From NCBI GenBank assembly GCA_012513225.1, contig JAAZCQ010000025.1, positions 1 to 64,000 of the forward strand: DNA of 64,000 nucleotides. The letters run 5' to 3'. A program made the position numbers and the translations under genes. Positions 36,965 through 45,110 of this stretch are shown here, piece after piece; position 1 is the first letter of the stretch; each line of letters opens with the position of its first letter. The stretch comes from Erysipelotrichaceae bacterium. Lineage in GTDB: Bacteria; Bacillota_I; Bacilli_A; Erysipelotrichales; Erysipelotrichaceae. The notes below the pieces were generated by a model. It was not told the DNA's origin and did not search any database. It worked only from the letters and a program-made list of their open reading frames with translations.

Positions 36965-38924
36965 TATTTTCTGCCTCCTTTAACTCAATATATTCACTTA
37001 TTACACCTAATAATTCTTCTTTTACTTTTGTAACAGTAGTATTTTTTCTTTGTACTCCTGCAGCTGTCATATGTCCACCACCATTCATGGACTCCATAAT
37101 AACTTGTACATTAATTTTTCCATTACTTCTAGCACTTATTGCAACTTCATCACTATTTGTATTAGAAATTATAAAAGCAGCTTCAATGTCTTTTACACCA
37201 AGCATTGAATCTCCGACTTGAGAAATTATACTTCTTGAAACAATTCTATCTTTAACAGCAGCAATCACAATATTATGTCCAATATCTTCTACCTTAGACA
37301 TTAAGTAAGACTTCATTTCAAACTCACTATATGTATCTTTTATATATTCATCAACAACTATAGGATCAGCACCAAGTCCTCTTAAATAGCCAGCTGCATC
37401 GTATGTTCTAGTACCAGTTCTCACCTTAAAATGATTAGTATCTATAGTCATTCCAGCAAGCATTATACTTGCTTCTAAATCATTAATATCAATCCTATTG
37501 CTCAAATATGGAATAAACTCAGTAACAAGTTCACAGGTACTTGAAGCTCCTGCTTCAATATATATTAAGGTAGGTTTAATATTTAAATTAGCACTCCTTC
37601 TATGATGATCAATAATAACTAAAGTTTTAGCACGCTCTATTATACTTTGACCATTTGATTGAGATAAAGAGTGATGATCTACCATCAATACTAATGTAGA
37701 GTCTTTTAATTGATTATTAGCTTCATTTTCACTAATAAAATTAACTCTATCTTTTAATTCATTTTTATTGATTTCTAATGTATTTTTTAACTTTTCTTCT
37801 ATACCACCAGTCTTTGCAATAATACTTACTGGTTTATTATATGCAGATATAATTCTACTCATTCCTATTGCAGAACCTACACAATCAAAGTCAGCATCTT
37901 TATGCAGGACAATTATAGTATTTGAACTTTTTTGAATTAAATCTCTTAAAGCGTGTGCAATTATTCTTACTCTAACTCTGCTTCTTTTCTCAGCTGCTTC
38001 ACTAGAGCCACCAAAATATTTAACATCTTCTCCAACTTTTCTTACTGCAACTTGATCTCCACCTCTATTTTGTGCTAATTCCATTAATTGAATTATCATT
38101 TCATCAAGTTCTTCATATTTACTTGAACCTCTTGCAAAAGCCATAGATAAAGTGATTGAGACCTCTAATTGACTAGAAGCTTTCCTAACTTTATTCATAA
38201 CACTAAAATGATCTTTCTTTATTTCAGAATAAATTCTTTCATTTAAAACAAGTAAGTACCTATAGTTATTAATCCTTCTTAAGAAAATCCCCATTTCTCT
38301 AGCATACTCAACTATTGGTGTTCTAATAGCACTATTAATAGTCGCAACAACTGATTCATCTTCATATTGAGTAGATTCATCATAATTGTCTAAATTAAGC
38401 ATACCGATTACTACTTTTTCATCTTGATAAATTTCTTTATATTTTTCAGTTTCTGTAATGTCTTTAAAGAAGAGCATTGGTGCATCTTCTTTTCTTTTAA
38501 TTAAATATTTTCTTTCATCTAATGATACAGATACAAATTCTTCTCTTCCACTAAGTAAAGAATCTACTTCAGGAAGCCAAACTAATATCTTTTTACCAAC
38601 CCTATTTATACCTCTATCATTAAATAAATCACTCATCCATGTAACAATATAGTTTTCATCATATGAAACTATTCCAACTTCACCAAATAAAAATGCATCA
38701 CTTGAACCTTCACCTAAAAGTTCGTTCATTTCATCATTATGTTTTACTTGTTCATTTTTAAGTACATAAAATGAATAATAAAGTAATATTGCTTCTGAAA
38801 CAATCACTAAAAGCGCACTAAAAACTCCTCTATCAAATAATAGTTTCATAATGAATACTACTATTATTTGAATAATCATAATAAATAAGATTCTAAATTT
38901 TATTTGATCTATTTTGTGAATCAT
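36942..38924 (-). CDS. gdpP: GdpP-type cyclic-di-AMP phosphodiesterase
   Basis: The 660-residue protein has two N-terminal membrane segments, a PAS-like region, a degenerate GGDEF region, and from about residue 335 a DHH/DHHA1 phosphodiesterase with HKDADFDCVGSAIG, DHHSLSQ and VIIDHHRRS, then GGGHMTAAG at the end. GdpP hydrolyses c-di-AMP and so affects wall homeostasis, potassium and beta-lactam tolerance. It overlaps yybS by 32 bases and rplI by 23. Confidence 0.96.
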   Translation of the reverse strand: MIHKIDQIKFRILFIMIIQIIVVFIMKLLFDRGVFSALLVIVSEAILLYYSFYVLKNEQVKHNDEMNELLGEGSSDAFLFGEVGIVSYDENYIVTWMSDLFNDRGINRVGKKILVWLPEVDSLLSGREEFVSVSLDERKYLIKRKEDAPMLFFKDITETEKYKEIYQDEKVVIGMLNLDNYDESTQYEDESVVATINSAIRTPIVEYAREMGIFLRRINNYRYLLVLNERIYSEIKKDHFSVMNKVRKASSQLEVSITLSMAFARGSSKYEELDEMIIQLMELAQNRGGDQVAVRKVGEDVKYFGGSSEAAEKRSRVRVRIIAHALRDLIQKSSNTIIVLHKDADFDCVGSAIGMSRIISAYNKPVSIIAKTGGIEEKLKNTLEINKNELKDRVNFISENEANNQLKDSTLVLMVDHHSLSQSNGQSIIERAKTLVIIDHHRRSANLNIKPTLIYIEAGASSTCELVTEFIPYLSNRIDINDLEASIMLAGMTIDTNHFKVRTGTRTYDAAGYLRGLGADPIVVDEYIKDTYSEFEMKSYLMSKVEDIGHNIVIAAVKDRIVSRSIISQVGDSMLGVKDIEAAFIISNTNSDEVAISARSNGKINVQVIMESMNGGGHMTAAGVQRKNTTVTKVKEELLGVISEYIELKEAENNESNIVK

Positions 38925-39846
38925 TAATTATCCTCTCTAATGTTCTTTCTCTAATATCAGTGGTTATATAAATAAACCCAAATAACATTAAAGCAATATT
39001 TAGAAAAAATATCGCAAAAACCACAAACAATGCTCCTATAATTTTTAAACGAGGCATATATGCTCTAATCATTACAATTGCTCCAATTGCTCCATAACCA
39101 ACTAAATATATATATCCCACTAATCCAATAAATAATAACACATATTGAATAATTTGATTGTCAAAATTAACATAAATAGAAACCCAAAACAATAAAGAAG
39201 CAAATATCGCGATATAGCCACTAGCTATATTTGGAGAATATAAGAATATAGGAGTTGGTTTAGAAATTTTAAATTTTAATCTAGAAAGAAGTAATCTAGA
39301 ACTTATATGAGTCAAGTATCCTTCTAATACACCAGTGAGAAGTATTGACACCATCATAATTACTTCAATAAATGCCTTTAAATTAATACCCAGTGAGCTA
39401 ATATTTTCTTCTCCTAAAACACTTGTAAAAATATTCTGTATTTCTTTTATTTCACCAACTATATCATAACCGAAAAAAGAAGCAAATAAAACAAGTGTAA
39501 TAAAATTCATAAAAATAGCTAATGAGATAGTTTTAAATAATAAAGTAGAGGACTTTTCTTCTTTTCTTAATCCACTTCCATATACAATCCCTATAACACT
39601 TTCAATAAACACAGTAAATATTGTAGGTATATCAGAAAAAATAAGAGTTAGAACAAGAGATCCTACAGTAGCCATTAAGGCAGTTTTAACATCATACTTA
39701 TAACTTAAAAAGACCATAGGTAAAGGAAGTAAAAATAATATTCCTTCTAATAAACCTATTGTTTGTCTGTTTAAAATTACAAATAATCCTACAAGTGCAC
39801 TCATCAATGCACTTTCAACCAATTTTCTTGTATTATTCATTTTCAC
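38893..39846 (-). CDS. yybS: DUF2232 (YybS) polytopic membrane protein
   Basis: The 317-residue protein has about eight hydrophobic segments and fits the YybS/DUF2232 family, which is consistently found before gdpP in Bacilli. Members are predicted S-component-like transporters or membrane partners of GdpP; no substrate is established. It begins after the rpsR terminator and overlaps gdpP by 32 bases, which couples their translation. Confidence 0.88.
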   Translation of the reverse strand: MKMNNTRKLVESALMSALVGLFVILNRQTIGLLEGILFLLPLPMVFLSYKYDVKTALMATVGSLVLTLIFSDIPTIFTVFIESVIGIVYGSGLRKEEKSSTLLFKTISLAIFMNFITLVLFASFFGYDIVGEIKEIQNIFTSVLGEENISSLGINLKAFIEVIMMVSILLTGVLEGYLTHISSRLLLSRLKFKISKPTPIFLYSPNIASGYIAIFASLLFWVSIYVNFDNQIIQYVLLFIGLVGYIYLVGYGAIGAIVMIRAYMPRLKIIGALFVVFAIFFLNIALMLFGFIYITTDIRERTLERIINDSQNRSNKI

Positions 39847-39851
39847 CTCAT

Positions 39852-39878
39852 ATATAAAACCCCCTTATATAAGGGGGT
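39852..39878 (-). terminator. terminator after rpsR
   Basis: A 20-base perfect palindrome, ACCCCCTTATATAAGGGGGT (39859-39878), follows the rpsR stop by 5 bases and runs into TTTTATATAT on the minus strand. It lies between the ribosomal genes and yybS-gdpP-rplI-dnaB and probably lowers expression of the latter by partial termination. Confidence 0.8.
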
Positions 39879-39883
39879 AGTAA

Positions 39884-40114
39884 TTAGTCAACAATATATG
39901 GTAATAAAGCCATTTGACGAGAACGCTTAATTGCAGTAGCTAACATTCTTTGATACTTAGCACTTGTACCAGTAACACGTCTAGGAATAATCTTCCCGTT
40001 AGCAGAAATGAACCTCTTTAAAAGTTCTGTATCTTTATAATCAATCGTTTTAATATTATTTTTTGTAAAATAACATACTTTTTTACGACCCATTCTTTGT
40101 TTTTTAAATGCCAT
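39884..40114 (-). CDS. rpsR: 30S ribosomal protein S18
   Basis: The 76-residue protein has the S18 core [23 protein letters not shown] and [29 protein letters not shown]. It forms a complex with S6 in the 30S platform. It follows ssb by 15 bases. Confidence 0.97.
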   Translation of the reverse strand: MAFKKQRMGRKKVCYFTKNNIKTIDYKDTELLKRFISANGKIIPRRVTGTSAKYQRMLATAIKRSRQMALLPYIVD

Positions 40115-40129
40115 GATAAACTCCTTTCA

Positions 40130-40588
40130 CTAAAATGGTAAATCATCACTGGATATATCTAAACTTAATCCAGAATTAAAATCTTCAAAGCTACTATCAG
40201 CTTCATATCCGCTATTGTCATTTGAAGTAAATTGCATTGTATCTTCATTCATACGACCAGCAGAAACACTACGTGATTCTAGTAATTGGACACTATCAGA
40301 AACAACTTCAGTTACATAAACTCTTTTTCCATCATTACCTTCATAGTTACGTGTTTGGATTCTACCTTCAACTCCTATTAAAGCTCCTTTTTTACAATAA
40401 GCCCCCATAAAGTCTGCAGTATTTCTCCAAGCAACACAATTTATAAAATCAGCTTGCCTATCTTGAGAATCCTTAGATGCTCTTCTATTTATAGCAACGG
40501 TAAAAGATGCAACAGAAAGTCCTGTTTGTGTTTTTCTTACTTCAACATCTTTTGTTAGTCTTCCAACTAAAACAACTCTATTAATCAT
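40130..40588 (-). CDS. ssb: single-stranded DNA-binding protein
   Basis: The 152-residue protein begins [20 protein letters not shown] with the OB-fold, ends in the partner-binding tip SSDDLPF, and has a short acidic linker. It coats ssDNA in replication and recruits repair proteins. It sits between rpsF and rpsR as in most Bacilli. Confidence 0.98.
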   Translation of the reverse strand: MINRVVLVGRLTKDVEVRKTQTGLSVASFTVAINRRASKDSQDRQADFINCVAWRNTADFMGAYCKKGALIGVEGRIQTRNYEGNDGKRVYVTEVVSDSVQLLESRSVSAGRMNEDTMQFTSNDNSGYEADSSFEDFNSGLSLDISSDDLPF

Positions 40589-40599
40589 CTTAACACCTC

Positions 40600-40890
40600 T
40601 TATTCTTCATCTAATTTAATATTTAAGTATCTTACGATGTTTTGATTGATTCTCATTAAGCGATCAAACTCAGCAACTGCTTCATTTTCTGCTTCATAAG
40701 TAGTTACTACATAGTAACCTCTAGTCATGTGATTAATTTCATACGCAAACTCACGCATTCCCCATTCATCAACCTTCACGATTTTACCACCATTATCAGT
40801 AATAATCCCGTGAACACTGTCAATTAGAGCAACACGCTTTTCATCTTCTACAGATGCATTTACGATGTACATAACTTCATACTTTTTCAT
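40600..40890 (-). CDS. rpsF: 30S ribosomal protein S6
   Basis: The 96-residue protein has [13 protein letters not shown] and [24 protein letters not shown], the S6 ferredoxin-like fold. It is first in the rpsF-ssb-rpsR operon, behind a clear promoter and a structured leader that may be an S6:S18 control element. Confidence 0.97.
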   Translation of the reverse strand: MKKYEVMYIVNASVEDEKRVALIDSVHGIITDNGGKIVKVDEWGMREFAYEINHMTRGYYVVTTYEAENEAVAEFDRLMRINQNIVRYLNIKLDEE

Positions 40891-40963
40891 TTGTACACCT
40901 CCTTATGGTCTATTGGGCATAATATGCCAAGGAGCAAGCAACACAAAAATTTGCCTGTCCGTG
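40891..40963 (-). promoter_or_regulatory. structured 5' leader of rpsF, candidate autoregulatory element
   Basis: The predicted transcript starts near 40963. The leader folds a first hairpin in which GGAC-AGGCAA (40960-40951) pairs with TTGCTT-G-C-TCC (about 40941-40931) allowing one bulge, and a second hairpin near 40930-40912 in which TTGGCAT pairs with ATGC(C)CAA. The ribosome site AGGAGG follows. Ribosomal S6:S18 leaders are known upstream of rpsF in many bacteria; I cannot verify the specific conserved bulge, so this is inference from position and folding. Confidence 0.4.
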
Positions 40964-40969
40964 CTATAC

Positions 40970-40998
40970 ATTATAACAAACCTCAGAATCTATGTAAA
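40970..40998 (-). promoter_or_regulatory. rpsF operon promoter
   Basis: On the minus strand TTTACA (40998-40993), exactly 17 bases, and a perfect TATAAT (40975-40970). This is one of the clearest promoters in the window and probably drives rpsF-ssb-rpsR and, by read-through, yybS-gdpP-rplI-dnaB. Confidence 0.8.
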
Positions 40999-41015
40999 CC
41001 TTTTTATTTTAAAGA

Positions 41016-42191
41016 TTATTTAACGAAATCTATACTTTTTAAAAATCTTTCAATTCTTTCAAGAGCGACTTTAATCTCTTCAATACTATACGCATATGAG
41101 ATCCTAATATAACCTTCTCCACAACTTCCAAAAGCACTTCCTGGGACAACTGCTACTTTAGATTCTAATAGTAGTTGCTCACAAAATTCTTCTGATGTTA
41201 AACCAGTATTTTTTATACTTGGGAAAACATAGAATGCACCTTCTGGCATATGACAAGTTAAACCTATTTTATTTAAACCATTAACTATAAAGTTTCTTCT
41301 TTGTTCAAAGGATTCTTTATGCAGTTCACAATCTTTATCACCATGATTTATAGCTTCTATTGCAGCATATTGACTAATAGTACTAGCACACATAATAACA
41401 TATTGATGTATTATGTTTATCGCATTTATTATATCTTCATGAGCAAGAACATATCCAAGTCTCCACCCAGTCATAGAATAAGCTTTAGAAAAACCATTTA
41501 ATATAATTACTTGGTCTTTAATTTCTTCAAAAGAAGCAATTGATGTAAATTTATGTCCATAAGATAACTCACAATATATTTCATCTGATAATACAACTAA
41601 ATCATGTTTTTTAATAATAGGAATCAACTTTTCATAATCTTCCCTATTCATTACTCCCCCAGTAGGATTATTTGGAAAGTTAATAAATAACATCTTTGTC
41701 TTATCACTAATTGCTTTTTCTAAATCTTCTGGAAGAAGTTTAAATCTATTTTCCTCTTTAACTTCTATTATTACTGGCTTTCCACCAGCAAGTATTACTG
41801 TAGGAGCATAGGAAACATAAGAAGGATTTAGCATAATTACCTCATCACCAGGATTAAGTAACGCTCTCATTACTAAATCAATCCCTTCTGAAGCACCAAC
41901 TGTTATTAAGGCATTTTTTTCAGGATCATAACCCTTGATATTAAATCTTCTTTCATAGTAATCACAAACACCTTTTCTTAAATCAAATAATCCGACATTT
42001 TCACTATAAAAGGTTCTCCCTTTTTCAATAGCATATATAGCCTCTTCCCTTATATGCCACGGAGTTGCAAAGTCAGGTTCTCCCACACCTAAAGAAACAA
42101 CCCCTTCCATTGTATTAGCAAGATTAAAAAATCTTCTTATTCCTGAAGGTGGAATAGTTTGTATTACATCATTTAAATATTTTTTACTCAT
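41016..42191 (-). CDS. class I/II PLP-dependent aminotransferase
   Basis: The 391-residue fold-type I aminotransferase has SLGVGEPDFATP, INFPNNPTGG (near the pyridine-ring site), SDEIYCEL, and the PLP lysine in LNGFSKAYSMTGWRLGY. The closest groups are PatA/aromatic or branched aminotransferases; substrate cannot be read from the sequence. It overlaps the upstream Lrp gene by 4 bases, so its regulator is probably its partner. Confidence 0.92.
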   Translation of the reverse strand: MSKKYLNDVIQTIPPSGIRRFFNLANTMEGVVSLGVGEPDFATPWHIREEAIYAIEKGRTFYSENVGLFDLRKGVCDYYERRFNIKGYDPEKNALITVGASEGIDLVMRALLNPGDEVIMLNPSYVSYAPTVILAGGKPVIIEVKEENRFKLLPEDLEKAISDKTKMLFINFPNNPTGGVMNREDYEKLIPIIKKHDLVVLSDEIYCELSYGHKFTSIASFEEIKDQVIILNGFSKAYSMTGWRLGYVLAHEDIINAINIIHQYVIMCASTISQYAAIEAINHGDKDCELHKESFEQRRNFIVNGLNKIGLTCHMPEGAFYVFPSIKNTGLTSEEFCEQLLLESKVAVVPGSAFGSCGEGYIRISYAYSIEEIKVALERIERFLKSIDFVK

Positions 42192-42673
42192 AATGACAAC
42201 AACATTCTTTCATCTTTTTCTTTTTCACTTAATTCCACTCCTTCAATTTTATATTTCTTTAATACAAATAGTGTTACCGTTTGAGTTATTCCCTCAATAG
42301 GTGCAAGCTTTTGTCCTACAAAATCTGCAACTTCTTTCATTGTTTTACCATCAATTAATACTAAAAATTCACTCCTACCACTAATTAAATATAAAGTTTT
42401 CACTTCTGGATATCTCGCTATTCTTGCAGCAACTTGATCATATCCTTTATCTCTTTCTGGTTTAGCACTAACTTCTATAACCGCAGAGCAAACTTCTGTA
42501 TTTGTTTTATCCCAATTAATAACTGTATGGTAGCCACAAATAATTTTTTCTTTTTCTAACCTCAGTTTAGTTTTTGCAACATCATCAACATCTTCATTTA
42601 AAATATCCGCTAAATCTTCAGTTGAGATTCTTGGATCATTTTTTAAAACATTTAACAGTTTAATTTCATCCAT
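42188..42673 (-). CDS. Lrp/AsnC-family transcriptional regulator
   Basis: The 161-residue protein has an N-terminal winged HTH (LLNVLKNDPRISTEDLADIL) and a C-terminal RAM domain that binds amino-acid effectors. It is translationally coupled (ATGA overlap) to the aminotransferase, suggesting local control by an amino acid. It differs from short Lrp homologues mainly by a C-terminal extension. Confidence 0.92.
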   Translation of the reverse strand: MDEIKLLNVLKNDPRISTEDLADILNEDVDDVAKTKLRLEKEKIICGYHTVINWDKTNTEVCSAVIEVSAKPERDKGYDQVAARIARYPEVKTLYLISGRSEFLVLIDGKTMKEVADFVGQKLAPIEGITQTVTLFVLKKYKIEGVELSEKEKDERMLLSL

Positions 42674-42713
42674 AATATTTACCTCTTGTTTACAATATTA
42701 CCATTTTTTTTAA

Positions 42714-42746
42714 AATAAAAAAATAAAAGAGTAGCCAAAGCTACTC
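42714..42746 (-). terminator. terminator after the MacB-type ABC ATPase gene
   Basis: GAGTAGC (42729-42735) and GCTACTC (42740-42746) form a stem with a 4-base loop that contains the TAG stop of the ATPase gene (42741-42743), followed on the minus strand by TTTTATTTTTTT. Confidence 0.85.
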
Positions 42747-43418
42747 AATATCAATTAATTTTCCATCTTTTAAGAATAATCTAGAATCGGATAGCTTACT
42801 AACCTCTTCACTATGGGTAACAACAATTATAGTTTTTCCATATTTTTCAGTTAAATTTTGAAACAATTTTACAACTTCTAATTCAGTTTTAGAATCTAAG
42901 TTACCAGTAGGTTCATCGGCAAATATTAAATCAACATTACTTGCCATACTTCTTGCAATAGCAACCCTTTGTTGCTCTCCACCAGATAATTTATTAATTT
43001 GTCTATCTGCTTTACTTTCAACTATTCCAACCATGTTTAATAATCCATAAGCCAATTCTTTATGATTTTTTGGCAATTCATTATCAGTTTCATTCATAGC
43101 CACAAGAATATTTTCTAGAGCAGTTAAATAATTTATTAAGTTAAATGACTGAAAGACTATACCCATTGCATTTCTTCTATACTTATGCAAACCAAGCTTA
43201 TCTAAATCTTCACCTTTATAATATATTTTCCCTGAGTTTTGTTTATCTAACCCAGCAATGATACTTAATAAAGTTGTTTTACCTGAACCTGAAGGACCAA
43301 GTATTGTATAAAATTTACCCTCTTGAAAATCATAGCTTAACTCTTTTAGGATATCTCTTTTAAAACCACCATCAATATATCCATAACTAATATTTTCTAA
43401 TTTAAGTATTGTAGACAT
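42741..43418 (-). CDS. ABC transporter ATPase (MacB/LolD type)
   Basis: The 225-residue ATPase has GPSGSGKTTLLSIIAG (Walker A), the signature LSGGEQQRVAIARS and LIFADEPTGNLDS (Walker B) with a following His switch. The partner is the FtsX-type permease directly upstream (11 bases). Such pairs act as mechanotransmitters or exporters of peptides and lipoproteins; the substrate here is unknown. Confidence 0.95.
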   Translation of the reverse strand: MSTILKLENISYGYIDGGFKRDILKELSYDFQEGKFYTILGPSGSGKTTLLSIIAGLDKQNSGKIYYKGEDLDKLGLHKYRRNAMGIVFQSFNLINYLTALENILVAMNETDNELPKNHKELAYGLLNMVGIVESKADRQINKLSGGEQQRVAIARSMASNVDLIFADEPTGNLDSKTELEVVKLFQNLTEKYGKTIIVVTHSEEVSKLSDSRLFLKDGKLIDIE

Positions 43419-43429
43419 ATAGTTACCTC

Positions 43430-45001
43430 CTAATTAGTGCTAAGCAGAATTTGCTTAGGACTTAATCTCATGATCATTACAGATGGTATTAGTATTGCTA
43501 TAAACACAACTCCTAATCCAAATATGTATATTTCTGCAATAAGAATTGGATTTACACTTACTCTATATTCACTAAATAAGTCCTCCTGACTTACTTCACT
43601 AAAATAATCGGTTGGATCATTATATGAATAGCTAAAGTAATCATCATCGTCTGATTCTTCTTGCGATTGTTGAAACTGAAGTACTTTATCCCCAACACTA
43701 CCAGCAATTAAAGAACCACTTCCAATAGCTAGTGTAAATCCTAATAAAGCTACTATTAATAATTCTACAAATAATTGTGCAACAATTTTAACTTTACTTA
43801 CACCCAAAGATAATAGTACTCCTATCTCTGATTCTCTTGTTTTAAGAGTTAATGCAGTTACTAAAGTAATAATAACTATAGCATTTATTCCTACTATCCA
43901 AACTATAACATTCGCAAAAAAACTTAATGTATCAAGTGGTTTTGAAATAGATTTAAATGTTTCATTGTTTGCATTAAGCCTTGTGTATTGTTCAAGTCTA
44001 TTTGCATTTCTTGCAACAAAATCATCAACATTTAATGGATCATCTATTAATAAAACTACTGTATGTGGTATTAAATAATTATCTATTGTTTGAGGTTCAA
44101 CAGAGGTATCTCCATAAGAAGGATACATACTATTGTAGTACTCTTCCATTTTTATACTTTGTTCATATTGAATACTGCCTAAAGTAGTTAATGGCATATA
44201 TATATAATTTTTAGGACTTTCATATGGCTGTGCATATTTAAAATTTTGTGAGTTAGGATCAATATCATTATTTGTATTATAAATTCCTACTATTTCAAAC
44301 TCATTTGTTAAAAATTCTTTAGTAATACCAAAATTTTCATAGTTTGAATCTATTGAACTTAGATCTTGAGTTGATAGAGTTATACTATCTCCAACTCTTA
44401 AGTTATTTACTTCAGCTAGTTCCTTTGAAACCAAAACTACATTTGCATAAGAATCAATCTCTTGTTGGTTGTAAAATCTACCTTCAACGATTTGATTTGT
44501 ACCTTCTTCAAATTCAATCATATTAGGAATAATATTAGTAAATATATATATATTTGGTGATTGATATTCTATAACATTCCCTAATTCATCTGTATAGGTG
44601 TTGTACATGTTATTCATCTCTTCATTACCAAGAGGAACATTTGTAAAATTTTGACTATATACAACATTTGTAGTCATATAATTAAAAGTTTTAACATCTT
44701 CATCTTTTGAAATTTCTAATGCAATATCCTTATTTAATCTTGGATAATTATTATATGCATCATTAATTTCATCTTGATCAGTCAAAGTATTAATATAATT
44801 ATAATATTCTTGGTAATCAATCTCATAAGTAACTACAGCACGCATCTTTTGTCTAGTAAGAAGTTTTGCATTTTCTGCAGCCTGACTAACTCCAAGTCCT
44901 AATATTACTAGGTTTCCAATTAGGAAAAACGTAACCGCAAGTAATATGGACTTTGTAAATCTTCTTGTAACATTCTTGTATGCTCTGTTTAAAAAATTCA
45001 T
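43430..45001 (-). CDS. MacB/FtsX-like ABC permease
   Basis: The 523-residue protein has one N-terminal membrane segment (about 17-38), a large extracellular MacB-like domain of some 300 residues, and three C-terminal segments with the FtsX-type core (LKTRESEIGVLLSLGVSKVKI). An unusual Asp/Ser-rich insert SQEESDDDDYFSYSYND lies between the second and last segment. It forms a transporter with the ATPase gene that follows. Confidence 0.9.
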   Translation of the reverse strand: MNFLNRAYKNVTRRFTKSILLAVTFFLIGNLVILGLGVSQAAENAKLLTRQKMRAVVTYEIDYQEYYNYINTLTDQDEINDAYNNYPRLNKDIALEISKDEDVKTFNYMTTNVVYSQNFTNVPLGNEEMNNMYNTYTDELGNVIEYQSPNIYIFTNIIPNMIEFEEGTNQIVEGRFYNQQEIDSYANVVLVSKELAEVNNLRVGDSITLSTQDLSSIDSNYENFGITKEFLTNEFEIVGIYNTNNDIDPNSQNFKYAQPYESPKNYIYMPLTTLGSIQYEQSIKMEEYYNSMYPSYGDTSVEPQTIDNYLIPHTVVLLIDDPLNVDDFVARNANRLEQYTRLNANNETFKSISKPLDTLSFFANVIVWIVGINAIVIITLVTALTLKTRESEIGVLLSLGVSKVKIVAQLFVELLIVALLGFTLAIGSGSLIAGSVGDKVLQFQQSQEESDDDDYFSYSYNDPTDYFSEVSQEDLFSEYRVSVNPILIAEIYIFGLGVVFIAILIPSVMIMRLSPKQILLSTN

Positions 45002-45030
45002 AAAAAGCCTCCCATAGTAAAATTTATAAG

Positions 45031-45110
45031 TTTATTCCCCGGGAACATTTAAATCTTTATAATTGCTTGCTCCATTATGTGTAACCATTGCAGTAGTAAT
45101 ATATATATGA
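45031..45110 (-). pseudogene. degenerate copy of the C-terminal codons of the PASTA gene
   Basis: Minus-strand bases 45100 down to 45034 read ITTAMVTHNGASNYKDLNVPGE and a TAA, closely matching the end of the adjacent PASTA protein, ITVKVELDGATNYVDLNVLND. The frame is shifted relative to the gene's stop at 45111-45113, so this copy is not translated as its extension, and no ribosome site precedes it. It looks like the relic of a tandem partial duplication or an older C-terminus. Confidence 0.6.

Noticed and set aside
40891-40963. Firm call of a known S6:S18 leader
   Set aside because: Position and folding fit, but I could not identify the conserved bulge sequence; kept only as a candidate.
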